Assembly: GCA_004369085.1 (NCBI GenBank)
Contig: ML210186.1
Location: forward strand, 124,001 to 188,000
Length of the DNA: 64,000 nucleotides
Direction of reading: 5' to 3'
Source of the DNA: Coprinopsis marcescibilis
Taxonomy: Eukaryota; Basidiomycota; Agaricomycetes; Agaricales; Psathyrellaceae
Made by a program: the position numbers and the translations under genes. Shown in pieces: positions 1 through 13,264 of the stretch. Positions within the stretch are counted from its first letter, which is position 1, and each line of letters begins with the position of its first letter. A model generated the notes under the pieces. That model saw only the letters and a list, made by a program, of their open reading frames with translations. It ran no database searches and was not told where the DNA came from.

Positions 1-1190
1 CGTCTGCCCTTGTCTACCGTCATGGACGGGATCGGACCTCGCATTTAGCGGCGATAACCCAGGGACACAACATCTAACTCTACCGCGAATCTAAGTGAAC
101 GGATATATGTTCAGGCTCACAATGCATGTCATGCATGGTAAGCACACTTGCATTTACTTCCGATATGATACCCTTCTAATTGGCACTATGTAACTACACA
201 TTTCCTTGATCCTTGGGAATGATGTGACAAGCTCCCGCTCTATTCGAGAACTTAAGGCCATTTTCCTTCCCCTGCACGATTGGAGATAAGATAGCAACTG
301 ACCACAAGAGCCGTGGCATGATGTCTCATGCTCTCCAAAACATCCGTGCGTTCCCTCTTACCAGACTGAACATCGAAGTTCTTCTTGTCCATAGGTAGGT
401 AACCATGTCGATGCGAGAGACATCATGGGTATACCTCGCGAGATACAGAACTTCTTCAGACTGTTCACACCCTTACTTCACCTGTTCTCAATGGTATAAG
501 AAAGTCAAATGATCAATCGTAGTTCAACAATTCCCAACTCCTCTTGTCAGTGTCTGCCAACTCTCTTCCAGTGATTACGGATTTCGTCCAGATCGGAAGG
601 CACTTATCGCTCTCGTTATCCGAAGATTATCGGAGTGCTAACCAGCGGTGAAGCAAGCAGAACATCAAGATCCCCCGGGACAGGATATACCCCGATGTAA
701 CCAACTGGTAAGGCTCGACCTCGCATAAGTTCCAGGTCATTACGCAGTATTATCCGGTCGTCATTAAGCACCACCATTGGCATAACAATCAGAAGGATCC
801 CGGGGTAATCTCGTCATTTACCCCACCAAGTGACGACTACGTGGAGGTAGAGGTAATATCTGGGCTCGTTATTAAAATCAATTATGCCCTCCTTCTCTGC
901 GTCAGCCATCACACCGACTCGCGGTTGCCTCGAACAAGGGCGTACATGGCATGCATGCTTCATCTAGTCCCACAATCATTAAAGCACATGCAGCACCATG
1001 CGTGCATACTGTCCCCCTCTATCGGTGTGTCAACTCCACCTGCCTTATCTCTAGCGCTTGCACGCCCGATGTTGTGATTCCCGAATCAGTTGCGTCCCCC
1101 CTTGTCCATCACAAAACAGCCATTGAAGCACATCCATTCATTTCACAGCGCGCATGCCTATTGACGACAAGGGCACATCCCGTTGTATCT
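1..1190. other. intergenic, no gene recognised
   Basis: I see no open frame with recognisable protein character and no splice-linked exon series here. The short frames at 841-1226 are not supported by any motif. The stretch leads up to a tRNA gene. Confidence 0.6.
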
Positions 1191-1286
1191 GCTGGAATGG
1201 CCGAGTCGTTAAGGCGAGTGATTTGAATTCATGTCAAACTCATCACTTGGTGTTTCACCGCGTAGGTTCAAATCCTGCTTCCAGCG
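1191..1286 (+). tRNA. tRNA-Ser(TGA) with 14-nt intron
   Basis: The acceptor stem GCTGGAA pairs with TTCCAGC at 1279-1285 and the discriminator base is G1286. The D arm carries the TGGCCGAGT box A, and the T arm GTAGG-TTCAAAT-CCTGC gives box B. A long variable arm (TGGTG..CACC type) marks it as class II. The anticodon stem AGTGA/TCACT closes a loop TTTGAAA once a 14-nt intron at 1228-1241, directly 3' of position 37, is removed. This gives anticodon TGA, which reads the serine codon UCA. The intron sits at the canonical site for nuclear tRNA introns. I am confident of the gene and slightly less so of the exact intron ends. Confidence 0.93.
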
Positions 1287-1289
1287 AAC

Positions 1290-1294
1290 TTTTT
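1290..1294 (+). terminator. RNA polymerase III terminator (T5)
   Basis: A run of five T residues starts four bases after the tRNA 3' end, the usual Pol III stop signal. Confidence 0.7.
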
Positions 1295-2580
1295 GTGCGT
1301 TTTTGTGACCCCCATGTCTGATTCTTTGTTCTGTTCGTTTGTGAGCGTTGATGTTGCTATCGATGGTTGTTGCAACGCTGTGCTTCTTTTTTTTATTGGC
1401 GATAGGAGTTGTCGGGTCTCTCTCTGCACTTTCCCTCAAACCTAAACTGGTACTTCTGAAAGAAGTTCTTTTGACGCTTGCAGCCGATATAGCACTACCC
1501 CACCCTCAATTATCATTACCTGCTACTACTCCTCTTTGAATGCGGAGCCGCAGCTTGATCGGAGGTATTTAAAATTGGTACACCATCAGACATCACGGAA
1601 GGCAGGAACCATGTGAAGTGCGAACTTTCCGTTCGCGCCGTTCAAGAAGACCTTGTAAGACTTTGGATTCTGGAAGCTCTAGAAACCGATACAAGAACCT
1701 TTCCCTTCTATTTCCTCCCACAGGCACAGTGGAGGATCAAGGGCTTGAATGTAGGATGATAATCGTCGATCTAGAATTTTGAGCTATCGAGCACTGTAGG
1801 CCTTCTACTACGATGATAACGGATAGGACATTAGTTCGATGGGAAATGAAGTGACTACGTAGGACAATCATTATAATTATAACCCAGAATGGCGAACTGA
1901 GTGGTTGGATCCGCTATAAATCACGGATGCTTAGGTTTGGGAGCTAAAAGTACGCCAGAGCGATTGGCAGTTATGATCTACATGGGTGCGTTGTTGGCTG
2001 GATCCGCCACAAACATGCTCTACCCGAATGGATGAGGAACGTCCGGGAGTTATGGCAAGCCATCCTGTCGACTGGTCTCTCCGCGGAAAGCCACCGGTCG
2101 ATTGCAGTTTGTTCCGACTAGCATGAACCTATCCGATCACTCTGGTCTGGGTGAATGCGGGTACTGTGAGGTTTGACTTTGTTCCTCGTTTCTAAGTAGG
2201 AACAGACCTCTGCGGTGAGGTAGATAAAGTCAGAGTCAATTTAAGCTCCAAGTCTCCGGCCTCATCGTAGATTCATGCGGGAAGGTCTGAGGCTTGAGTC
2301 TCGAATCACACTGACTCAAACAGTCCTAAGCTTTCAGGAATTTGCTATGTCGATGGCTGATAGGTTGATTCAAGGTGGTACCTTTCTACAGGAGTCGAGT
2401 CTGGCCCTCAGGCGAGGACAATTCCTTTGAAGTCCAACCGTCGGAGAATCGGCCGAACTCGGTCCTTCCGGTGCCGGAGCTACTGGCTGACTCCGGACGC
2501 GGAGCAGGCTGGCAACTCATCCTCAACCACCACCTTCAAGTGGCGACGGCTACGACGCAAAAAAAGCACTAGCACTGGCT
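1295..2580. other. intergenic, no gene recognised
   Basis: The open frames here are short and show no family character. The last part, 2375-2580, is open in two frames but reads as Arg/Ser-rich noise in front of the F-box gene; it could be promoter or 5' leader of that gene. Confidence 0.5.
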
Positions 2581-4418
2581 ATGGACGACGAACTCTCACT
2601 AGTGCATCATAAATGGCAGAACCCTCGCGATACTACTCCTTCGTTTACTTCGGACGATGAGTCTTGCAAACTTGTTGGATTCCGGACGCCCGCTCCTGCT
2701 CAAGTTCTCAACAACCACGATTTGTTGCACATCATTTTGGACGAAACCCGAGCCGCCTTGCAGGAAGAACGCACTGTGCCTCCCGGACACCGAAAGCGAC
2801 TTTTCGCCCGATTGCTGCTTGTCAACTCGAAATCGGGATTGGGCGTTTGTGGGACACGACGCAATCACTCCAACCTTTGTTTTCTCTCTTCCCTTCCTTC
2901 AAGTTGGAAAATAGCGAGATTGCGAGTATTCAGAGCTATCATCACCGAAACTAACTCACCGTTCGACCATTTCTCTCAGACGTTCCCTGGAATCCAGCGG
3001 CAGGACTGGTCACGGTTCCATCTCTACGCCAAGGAGGTGAAGGACTTGCAGCTTGAGGGAACTTGTCCTTTGTACGGTATCGCCGATCATTGGTTGGCCT
3101 GGTTTACTCAAACCTCTGGAAAGCTTCCATTGTTTCCTAGGCTGCGGTCGTTTTCCTGCTCGTTTGAAGCGAAGCTTGCACTTCGTTTTCTTCCCTGGTC
3201 GGAATGGCTGGTCTACACACATTGTCCATTACTGTCAGCTCGCCCGAGGGGCGTTTTCTCGGTGTACCCAGGGAATGGCGGAGAGGAACGACGGCACTGG
3301 CACACGCAGACTCCTTTGGCCTGATTACGAATATGTCCTCCTTCGCGTTGGGACTGCACACGTTCACTTATCGCGACCCTGTTTCCAAGGAGTTGGCCGC
3401 TGAAGTTGGTAGTTTGGAACGCCTCACGAAGCTGGACTTGACTCCGACCTGCCATGTGGACTACACTGACTTCATAGGGATCAAACGGCTTGAATCTCTC
3501 CGGGAAGTCAGGATATGTGCGCTCCTCCTGTCGCATAAACCTACAGGCCAGAAAAGGATGCGAGTTTTGGAAACAATTCCTGTTATTCCGAACTTGCTGC
3601 GACTCGAAATCGTGGCACCGTCAGACGGCGACATGTATTATCTATACGACCTCTTCGCCAGCCAAACCACGATGACGCATGTCCAGCTGACTTACTCAAC
3701 CCAATGGATCTACACGTTCCCGTTCTATGTGCTGTCCGCGGTGCTGGGGGTGAACCGTTCGATCCAACACTTTGACGTGAAAAACCTTGCGGACCCATCT
3801 CTTGGCCCATCAGACCCGGAACTTAAAATCCTGAACGCGACATTACGGACACATTGGTCGGAAGTGAAGCAGCAAGAACTTCTTTCTCATATAACGCATC
3901 GCCTACGAAACCACTCGCTCGCCGAGCTTGTTATGGACGACCTTCCCGTGTTCAGTGGTCGCATGATACAAAAATGTCGTGACAAGTGCCTGCGCGCCGA
4001 CTGTAGCAAACTGGAGACGTTTCGGTTTGTTGTTGGTCGCAAGTATAGGGCGCCTGATGATGAAAGGTATTTGGCGACATTTGCGGACCTGCAGAGGCTT
4101 GCCATCTCGGGGTGCAGGTCTCTCAAGCATTTGGAATTGCAGTTTAATGAATTGGATCTGCCGATGAATGCGTCGAGACTGGCGAGGATTCCGGATAAGG
4201 ATGTTTTAAGGTCGGATCATGGGTTGGAGACGTTGGGGATTGTGATGGACGGGGAGTACAAGGCGTTGAGCTTTCAGCAGATGGTTGCGGTTGCTTTGTA
4301 TCTGGATCGGTTGTTTCCGGTGTTGGAGATGGTTTGGGGGATTTCGAGGAAGGTTTGGGAGGATGTTGATACGTTGGTAAAATCGTATCAGAAAAGGCGG
4401 AATGATGTTGGTTTGTGA
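2581..4418 (+). pseudogene. F-box/LRR-like gene, frameshifted
   Basis: This copy matches the gene at 41.2-43.2 kb in overall layout. Shared landmarks are QVLNNHDL near residue 40, the intron before TF..(R/H)LYAKEV, the LTKLDLTPT block, and CRSLKHLELQFNEL near the C-terminus. The ATG at 2581 opens the frame. An intron at 2926-2979 (GTATTC..CTAAC..CAG, phase 0) matches the paralogue's intron. Three disruptions are visible. Between about 2826 and 2915 the paralogue-like sequence (LFSLFPSFKLEN) lies in the third frame while the flanks lie in the first. Near 3195 the frame moves again, as if one C were lost from CCC, and then stays open to 4418. Such proteins are usually SCF-type substrate adaptors. 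I call it a pseudogene, but sequencing error or an unusual intron cannot be excluded. Confidence 0.65.
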
Positions 4419-4693
4419 GGAAGAGATGGACGCCCGTTATGTTACGACTTTGGCCGAGTGTAATTTTATTTGGGTTTGCCCATTTACAACTTGTAATTGT
4501 AACCTCATCTGCGTTACAGAAATCTTGCACAGACACCATTTGTCCGAGTGTACACCAAAGCCCAACTGACTTTTAAATCAGGTGATTGCACAGCCCAATT
4601 CTGGGCGCCCTTCCAATTTGCTACCCTTGTAACTACATTCCATCTCAGAAATCCGACGCTCTTGCAATTCGCTGGCCATCGTCCAGATTGCTG

Positions 4694-7600
4694 ATGCACA
4701 AGGTACCTTTTGATATCAGCTTTCGGGTATCAATAACTAACTACTTGCTGTCATGTTGTAAAGTTCAAGTTGCTGCACAAGACGGTGAAGAAATGGAAGT
4801 CGAGTAGTGAGGAGAACGTTGGAATGGGGCGGGAGGGGAGGAGCACCGGTCAGTGTCGATTCACTCTGCATTCCCGGAACTTTCGTACTCACCCTTGAGA
4901 ACAGGGGCTAGCGTTTTGACGGGTGCCTCGAATGTCACCCTACGGGACTACTCGCAAGTCAACGTCGTAGAAGGAAACCAAACCAACATTACGAACATAA
5001 GTATGTTATCCTTCCCAAGTAAAGGCAACTGCCCTGACCGTGACCACAAATAAGATACAGATGCTGAAATAAACGAAGCTTTGCGCCGGCTACCTGACCC
5101 CGTTGGCTGTTCCTGGAACCCCTCCAGAGCATGTTTAGAAGGAACGCGGATCCTTCATATCCAGGAGGTAGAGAGATGGGAGGCGGCCCCTAATCTCACT
5201 TCTGCTGGGGTGTACGTCGTGGCGGAACCGGTGGGGAGCGGAAAGTCGTCGCTGGCACATACCATCTCCAAGAACGCGCACAAGGAAGGAAATCTTGTTG
5301 CGGCGTTCTTCTTCGACCAAGGGAATCACTACTCCAACCCTTCTAACATGATGGCTGCTTTCCTTCATGGCCTATGCGAAGTCAATGAAGCAGTCAAACA
5401 TCAAATCGGCAACGTCCTTGCGAAAGACAAGAATCTTGCAAAAGCAGACCCGGTACGGCAGTTTGAAGAAATCATCATTCCGATCTGTCCAATCCTGCCT
5501 CAGGATAGACGGTTTGTGGTCGTCATCGATGCACTCGATGAAGAGCAAGAGCCAGTTGTGGTGCAGATCCTGCGAGACTGGGTACCGCGCCTTCCGCCTT
5601 CCTTTCGGATATTCGTCACCACCCGTCCCGAAGCTCGTATCATGGAACAACTCGAGAAACAGTCTCACATCCAATTTTCTTCCAATCCCCTAACTGGACC
5701 CACCAACAAGGCAGACATCGCACTTTCTCTCAATTGTTGGTTTTCCAAAGCCAAGTACGGGGGCTCGATCTCTCCTGAACTTTTGGACGACTTTATCGAC
5801 AAATCGGAGGGATTATTCCTGTGGGCCACTGTGGTACTCCATCACATTGGTACCTCTTTCAGTCCAGCGGAAGAGCTAAAGGAGATACTCACGGGAAGCA
5901 GTGATCATTGGAACGAGGCTGATGGGGCCGTCAAGCAACTCGACAGCCTCTACGAACGAATCCTGTCAAAGCTGAAACTGGGAACGGATCGACGGTTCAT
6001 GAAGAAATACAGGACCATCATGGGAGCCTTGGTTATGCTGCGGGAGCCACTATCAGTAACCGGTCTCGCGGCGCTCTATGCACCGGACGGTATTACGCTC
6101 GACGACATCCACCGGATTTGTGGACTGTTGCGGCCTTTATTGCGGAATCACTCGGAGGACGACTTGCAGAGTCCAATCCATCTCGTTCACCTGTCTGTTA
6201 ATGAGTACCTGACGGGGCGGGCACCTTCAGAATATCGGTTAAATTACGAAGAGCACCATTCGACGTTGTCACGCCTTTGCCTCCACACCATCAAGAACCA
6301 CCTTTCGCCGCAAAACGTCCCAATCCTTGGTTATTCCGATGGAGAGTGGTTCAGGGACATCACACAAACTCCCCCTACAGTTCCACAGCTATCGAAGGAG
6401 GACGTTACTGAACAGATATGGTATGCATGCAAACATGTTGAAGCCCATACGTTTGAATCGAGCTCGAACGTGGACGGAGCGCATGCAAGGCTTGCACTGG
6501 ACGTTTTCGTCCAGGAGCCTCGATCTCTGTTAGAAGCCACTTTATCTGAGGCCACTTTATCTATGGGAGATGTCATAGACATCATTTGGTTAAAGGACAT
6601 GGCCTTGGTGAGTCAACCACATACTGCATTCTCCGGGGTAACTGTGCCTAACGACACTTGGAATATCGCAGGCTATGGCCCATGCGCCGAGTATAGATTC
6701 CACATTGAAACGGAAGACAGCTGCGATATACAGCTCCCTGGGCCGATCTGTCGCCAGACAGACATTGTCCGACATACCTATGAAAAAAATCAAGAAAGCC
6801 GCTGTAAGCCTCTATCGCGAACTCCATTCTGAAGCGAAAGAAGATACAGCGTTGGCGGAGGAGTTTGCTGTCGCATTGTACACACTCTGCGAGGCTAAAC
6901 ACTATGATGGCTTTCAGATTTATGGGGCCAGGACCGCCGAGGAGGTTTTGGAGGATGTACGACCGATATCGGGCATGATATCCCGGCCTTTGCTCAGCAA
7001 AATCCTCCGCATATCCAGTCTGATGATTTCCAAGTCGATCCCGCAGGGCCGTGATTATGATGAGCTTGCTCTCAAATTGGCTCAGGAAGACATCCAGATA
7101 TCGCGTCAACTCGCTGCAGACAACGCAGCCAAATTTGAAAAACATCTGGAACTATCACTTTCTAATTTCCACCAGGTCTGTGTCGCACTAAAAAGGATCG
7201 AAGATGCCATCCCACCCATTGCAGAAGCGATTCAGATCTGTCGAAAATTGGCTTCGAAAGATCCTGCCGGGGTCGGTGGTGCTTTGCCCAGCTATATCGA
7301 GGGATTCCTCTCGCTTTTGTCGACAGCAGGCAGACACGCGGATGCCGTTGAACAAGCGCAGGAATTGGTTCTCATTCGGCGTTCAAGCTCTTTCGGGGAA
7401 GAACAGCAACTGAACCTTGGCCTGATGCTCGACACGATGGCGTACGAGCTGTTTAAATGTGGGCGGACCACCGAGGGCATCGCAGCAAGCGTTGAATCTG
7501 TTGCCGTTTTTCGCCAGGTCGCTGCAAGATACGAGGCGTTTTGGCAACTGCGTTATGCACTTCACAGGCATGGTGCCTACCTCACCCTCGTTGGAAGACC

Positions 7601-8768
7601 CCTGGAGGCGATGGTGGCGAAACAAGAAGCAGTAGCCATTTACCGTCAAGAGAAAGGAGCGCTCCGCAGAACCGACCGTCAGGATGGTGATTTGGCGGAG
7701 TCGCTTCTCGACTTTGCTGAGTACTTGAGGACGTGGAAGAGACACGTCAGCGAAACGCCAACAGCGTACCTAGATGCAATCGACGCTTTCCGCCACCTAG
7801 CACAAACAAACCCGGAAATCTACGAGCCCAAAGTGGCCTATTCCATCAGCCGTTATGCTGTCTTCCTTTCTGGCGCCGCCAGGTACCACGAGTCCTTGGA
7901 GGAAGCACGGAAAGCAGTGGGAATGCACCATCGACTTGCGCTCAAGGACCCGAATTCTTTCCGAGAGCGCTTTGGCGAATGGATGTCCGCAATGATTGAC
8001 CCAATCAGTACTTGCAGCCATGGAACGCATGACCAGGCTCATATCCTGATGTATGTGACGGGGTTGATTGAACTCCATCGCAATGCAGCCTCGATGCATC
8101 CAGAAATCGACAGAGCCAGATTTGCCACTCATCTCCGTGAGCTCAGCTTTTCACATGAACGCAATGGGAGTGCCCCGGCTGCCTTTAGACTTGAAGCGAT
8201 AAAGGAAGCAGTCAGCATTCGACGCCAGCTTGCTGAGCAGGACAACTCTCCATCCGCAAGAGATGAACTGGCTTCAGCACTAAACACGTACGCGTGGTAC
8301 CTCACACAAATGACAGGACCCTTCGACGATGCCATACGCCACGCCAAAGAAGTCGCCACAATATATCGTCGGTCGTACGTGCAGGATCCGAATAATCGCT
8401 ACGTCCGCCTCATTCTTGCTAACACTCTTGATACTCTGGCGCACGCACTCAACCTCGGGCAGCAATACTCCGATGCTGTCACGGCCGCTGAGGAGGGGCT
8501 GAGGATTTGCCAGAAACTTGCAAAAGAAGAAGGGAACCAGGCCGGCAATCCTGCCAACATTCTTCACCGACGTTCAGCCGATGCACTTTTAAATCTGGGA
8601 CGAAATGCCGAGGCCCTGCCACATATACAAGAGGCAGTAGCCCTCAGCCGTGTGCTGGCCAACAGGGTAGAATACCCGGCGGAATACACCGAAATCTGCC
8701 AGCGCGAACTCACAGAGTGCCTGTTGCTGCTTGATAAGATAACGAGTAATTTGGCGGCTTCGACATGA
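4694..8768 (+). CDS. NACHT-TPR NLR-like protein (left copy)
   Basis: Fungal NLRs are STAND NTPases thought to sense non-self and trigger defence or cell death; I infer that role from architecture only. Five exons join in frame: 4694-4702, 4764-4848, 4905-5000, 5061-6607 and 6672-8768, giving 1277 residues. Exon 1 is a 9-nt micro-exon (MHK). Residues 1-30 are Lys-rich and 31-63 hold a short Asn/Val/Gly module (SNVTLRD..NVVEGNQ) typical of agaric NLR N-termini. The NACHT domain follows: Walker A GSGKSS at about 122, Walker B VVVIDALDEE at about 216, sensor FVTTRPEA, and a winged-helix-like HLVHLSVNEYL block. Exon 5 (from about 579) is TPR-like helical repeats. The start was chosen because the same ATG and splice pattern recur in all four copies in the window. 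No recognisable effector domain is present at the N-terminus. Confidence 0.88.
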
Positions 8769-8874
8769 CAGTTCCCTTGTGTATATTAAAGCTCTATTTT
8801 CAAGTATGGTACTATCGTCAGTGTCAGAAGAACTCGATTGTCTTGTAACTCGCTGGCTGCCATCCGGATTGCTG

Positions 8875-9680
8875 ATGCACAAGGTACCTTTCGATCTCAG
8901 CTTTCGGATATAGTCAACTACAGAATACTCGCTGACATAGTGTCAAACTCATGCTGTTACACATGACAGTGAAGCCATCGAAATTGGGTATTGAGGATGT
9001 CAGGACAGGGCGGGAATTGAGCGATGCCGGCCAGCCACGACTCCATACGGCAGTTTGAATATCTCATTATAATTTAGATCTGTCTACCTGCCTGGGGATG
9101 GACGATTTTTGGTGGACATTCATCAATACGAAGAGCAAGACCCGATTGTGGTGCAGATCCTGCGAGATTGGGTACTGCGCCTTCCGGATATTCACCACCA
9201 CCGGTCTTGAAGGCCTGAAGCGCATCACACCAGGCAGAATGCCGCAGAAACGAGGATGTGATATGCTCGCACAGGCTGTGTGCAGAGGTTTGGAATAATC
9301 TAACGTTCACGGATCTGGACGAATGGTCCCCAGGGTTTGCCAGAGGTATACAACAGACATTATGAAAGAAATGTTTTGAGCGGACTGTCTTTTAAATCGA
9401 CCATGCTGCCCGTCCAGATCCTGTGGCCCCAGTGTATACACGCTATGATTTCGAGCCTATGCACACAACCTGGTCAAACTTGACACACCTTCGGTCTGCT
9501 GGTGCCATGGAACAGTTCGCCAAATGATTAATGAACAGTCTCACATTCAATTCTCTTCCAATCTCCTAAATGGACCCTCCAACGAGGCAGAGATTGCGCT
9601 GCGCGCTCTCTCAATGCTTGGTTCTCACAAAGGAAGTACGGGCGCTCGATCTCGCACATGCTGCATAAAAGGCAGCAGCG
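8875..9680 (+). pseudogene. truncated NLR pseudogene (left arm)
   Basis: The leader repeats the intact gene: ATGCACAAG, then an intron-like GTACCTTTCG stretch ending ACATGACAG, then a second-exon remnant. Pieces of the NACHT domain follow out of frame: the RQFE region near 9045, the 'DQ..VVQILRDW' and 'FRIFTTTR' equivalents near 9110-9210, and SHIQFSSNLLNGPSNEAEI near 9540. Stops and deletions interrupt it, and the C-terminal NACHT and TPR parts are missing. It lies directly downstream of the intact gene on the same strand, so a tandem duplication preceded the inverted duplication. Confidence 0.8.
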
Positions 9681-10370
9681 GCCAGCCGCGAGACTGGTGA
9701 AGAACTGGGGGACATGCGGACTCTTTCACAGGCGAGCTTGAAGAGTACATACATATCGCTGCTCGAGCAGATAAAGAATCCATTCAGAGCCTTCCGGCTT
9801 GAGAATCCCATGTGGGTCGCAGGTCTTACTCTATTTCTGGCAAGTATCAATTTTGCTGCCCTTTCGGTTGACTGGTATACGTATACCGCGGCGACCCTTC
9901 TGGAGGGTAAAGTTTTCCTTCCTTTGTACATGTGGCATACTTGCTTTACAGCCAGTATGTTGCATTCATGCCAAAAGCGACAAAGAAAAGACAATGACGG
10001 CGTTCCAGGGCGCCTAGCACCCACTGGGTTGGAAGCCCTGATTCGCCCACCAATCTCACACCTACCACCTTGTACCCTGTGCTGTGTAGGTCCAGAAGCG
10101 TACAGATCCCCTCAGTCTATCCCGCAAAGCTGGGGCAATACCGCGACTCCGAGTTGCTCTAGACACTTAGTTTATCCTTGTCGAGCCCCCTTTAAAAAGC
10201 GCGAGCTACGCGGCTGCACCAAAAGGCGCTGGCTTCGCACCTCGGTCCTACGACATCCCCCACCTCGATTCAGAACATACTCCCTCTGAAATTCGATCAT
10301 TGAAATCTGGACGGTAACCGAGCATCCCAATTCCAAAGCGGCCAAGTTCAAGTTCCAACTTGAACCCATT
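9681..10370. other. unexplained segment shared by both arms
   Basis: Downstream of the NLR pseudogene, about 700 bp matches the - strand of roughly 15500-16300. A frame from 9714 to 10289 (191 residues) is open on the left, and its beginning (MRTLSQASLKSTYISLLEQI) is kept almost unchanged on the right. The right arm diverges after that through indels, so I do not call a gene. It could be the first exon of a gene lost in both arms. Confidence 0.45.
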
Positions 10371-10752
10371 GCGCTTCTCCTCTTCACTTGAACTTAGCCT
10401 ACGATAATACGATTACACCAATCTACGTTCGCTGCAACAGGAAAATTAACTAATTCTTTCTTCTTCTTCGTCCTTGTCCTTCTTTGGCCTTCTTTACTTC
10501 TCTACCCATCCCAACCCTAACTTCAACCCCGAATACATAAACATCGTCCACAACCGAAAAAAAAAAACAGTCCAACAGGGCATCTTCTACTCTCCTACCA
10601 ATCCCAAACCCCAAAAAGATGTCAAAAAAAGTGTCCTCGGGTGAATGGCATGGCCGCGTGGGGTATGTACGAGGCGGGCACGGACAATACATCAATCCCC
10701 TCTCAAACCCCACCGACTAGCTATACACACCCCCAACCTACTCATCACCCTA

Positions 10753-12377
<1,625 letters not shown>

Positions 12378-12492
12378 TTGGGTGGTGAGTAGAAAGCCGA
12401 GCTGGACGGTTAATTATCTCGGCTCCTTGGCGGGTTCTCACGCCCAGTTACGTCATCGTTGAAAGACAGGGGCCTGACCAGATATCCATCTA

Positions 12493-13078
12493 CTGTAGCG
12501 AACTGTATGGAAGATACGGATTTTGGAGCGTTACATTTTGTCGGGGTCCCAAATTAGAGACGTGGCCGTTGTTACGCGTTACAGCTGAGAAAGTTAGTGA
12601 CCGCGGAACTCTCACATTAAATTTAGCCTGCTAGAAAGGGTTTGTGGAGGAGGATCCCTTCGGAAGACATGGGCGTTGATGGAGACAGCTCAAGAGATCC
12701 CATTCCCAGCTGTGATAAGTCATGCATTTGGCGATGCTGACCCTGCCCTTTCAGGAGATCAGGAGAACAACGAAGCTTGGATACATTTTGTGTTTCCGAA
12801 GATTCACTTGAGAAGGACCTTGATGGTACACTCGTCCCAACTGGTGCTCCCGAACTCATTTGGGCAGGCAGCGTTAATGGTAGCGCTTGTATGGATTCGC
12901 TGTAGGCACTAGGAGTCCGAGATTGACTTTATATTACCGAAAATATCCCATTTTTTGACGAATCTCTAGGCGTGAATTTTTAGAGACAGACCCAGCGTTA
13001 CGCGTTACATCGGCCGTTTTTAGAGACAGATCGGGGCCAGCGTTACGCGTTACGTCTCTTCCATCCAGTTCGCTACAG
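12493..13078. mobile_element. MITE-like element, TIRs flanked by TA
   Basis: The ends are inverted copies: CTGTAGCGAACTGTATGGAAG at the left, and its complement with one change at 13056-13078. TA dinucleotides lie directly outside both ends (12491-12492, 13079-13080). TA duplication is the hallmark of Tc1/mariner-type insertions. The 586-bp element has no transposase frame. Inside are three copies of GTTACGCGTTAC (near 12572, 12992 and 13042), each containing ACGCGT, and a direct repeat of TTTTTAGAGACAGA. It fills most of the shared promoter of the flanking divergent genes. Confidence 0.7.
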
Positions 13079-13264
13079 TACTCGAGTACTCGAGTCAATG
13101 GGCAATTCATCTCTCCGGGCTCGGTAAAACCTGCTCTGACCAACCAACCACCGGTAACAGCACAGGCGATGCAAGCCGAGATCGGCAGCGAGGATGAAAT
13201 TCCCACGGGCGATCTTTAAGGAGCGCGAGCTGCGCGGGTCCGAGCGACGACCTCGCCACTAACC

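Larger units (their letters stand above)
4690..10370 (+). repeat. left arm of large inverted duplication
   Basis: From the NLR start region through the NLR, its truncated downstream copy and a further segment, the + strand here matches the - strand of 15500-21209. Gene order and splice sites are the same and coding similarity is very high. Homology fades just upstream of the start codon at the outer end. At the inner end it is still clear at 10290-10370, where the left 'attcgatcattgaaatctgg' equals the right arm on the other strand. The arms are about 5.7 kb and the unique spacer about 5.1 kb. Exact limits need a self-alignment. Confidence 0.9.

Noticed and set aside
841..1226. Two overlapping short frames before the tRNA
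   Set aside because: They overlap the tRNA gene, have no motif and are typical random frames in GC-balanced DNA.
6675..8768. TPR protein as a separate gene overlapping the NACHT gene
   Set aside because: A GTGAGT..CTAAC..GCAG intron at 6608-6671 joins NACHT to TPR in phase in both copies, so it is one protein.
9714..10289. 191-residue frame as a real gene
   Set aside because: Its copy in the right arm is interrupted after the first 25 or so residues and no family is recognised.
10450..10713. 87-residue minus-strand frame beside GDP-L-fucose synthase
   Set aside because: It lies downstream of the stop at 10753, is low-complexity (Arg/Lys and Phe runs) and has no support.
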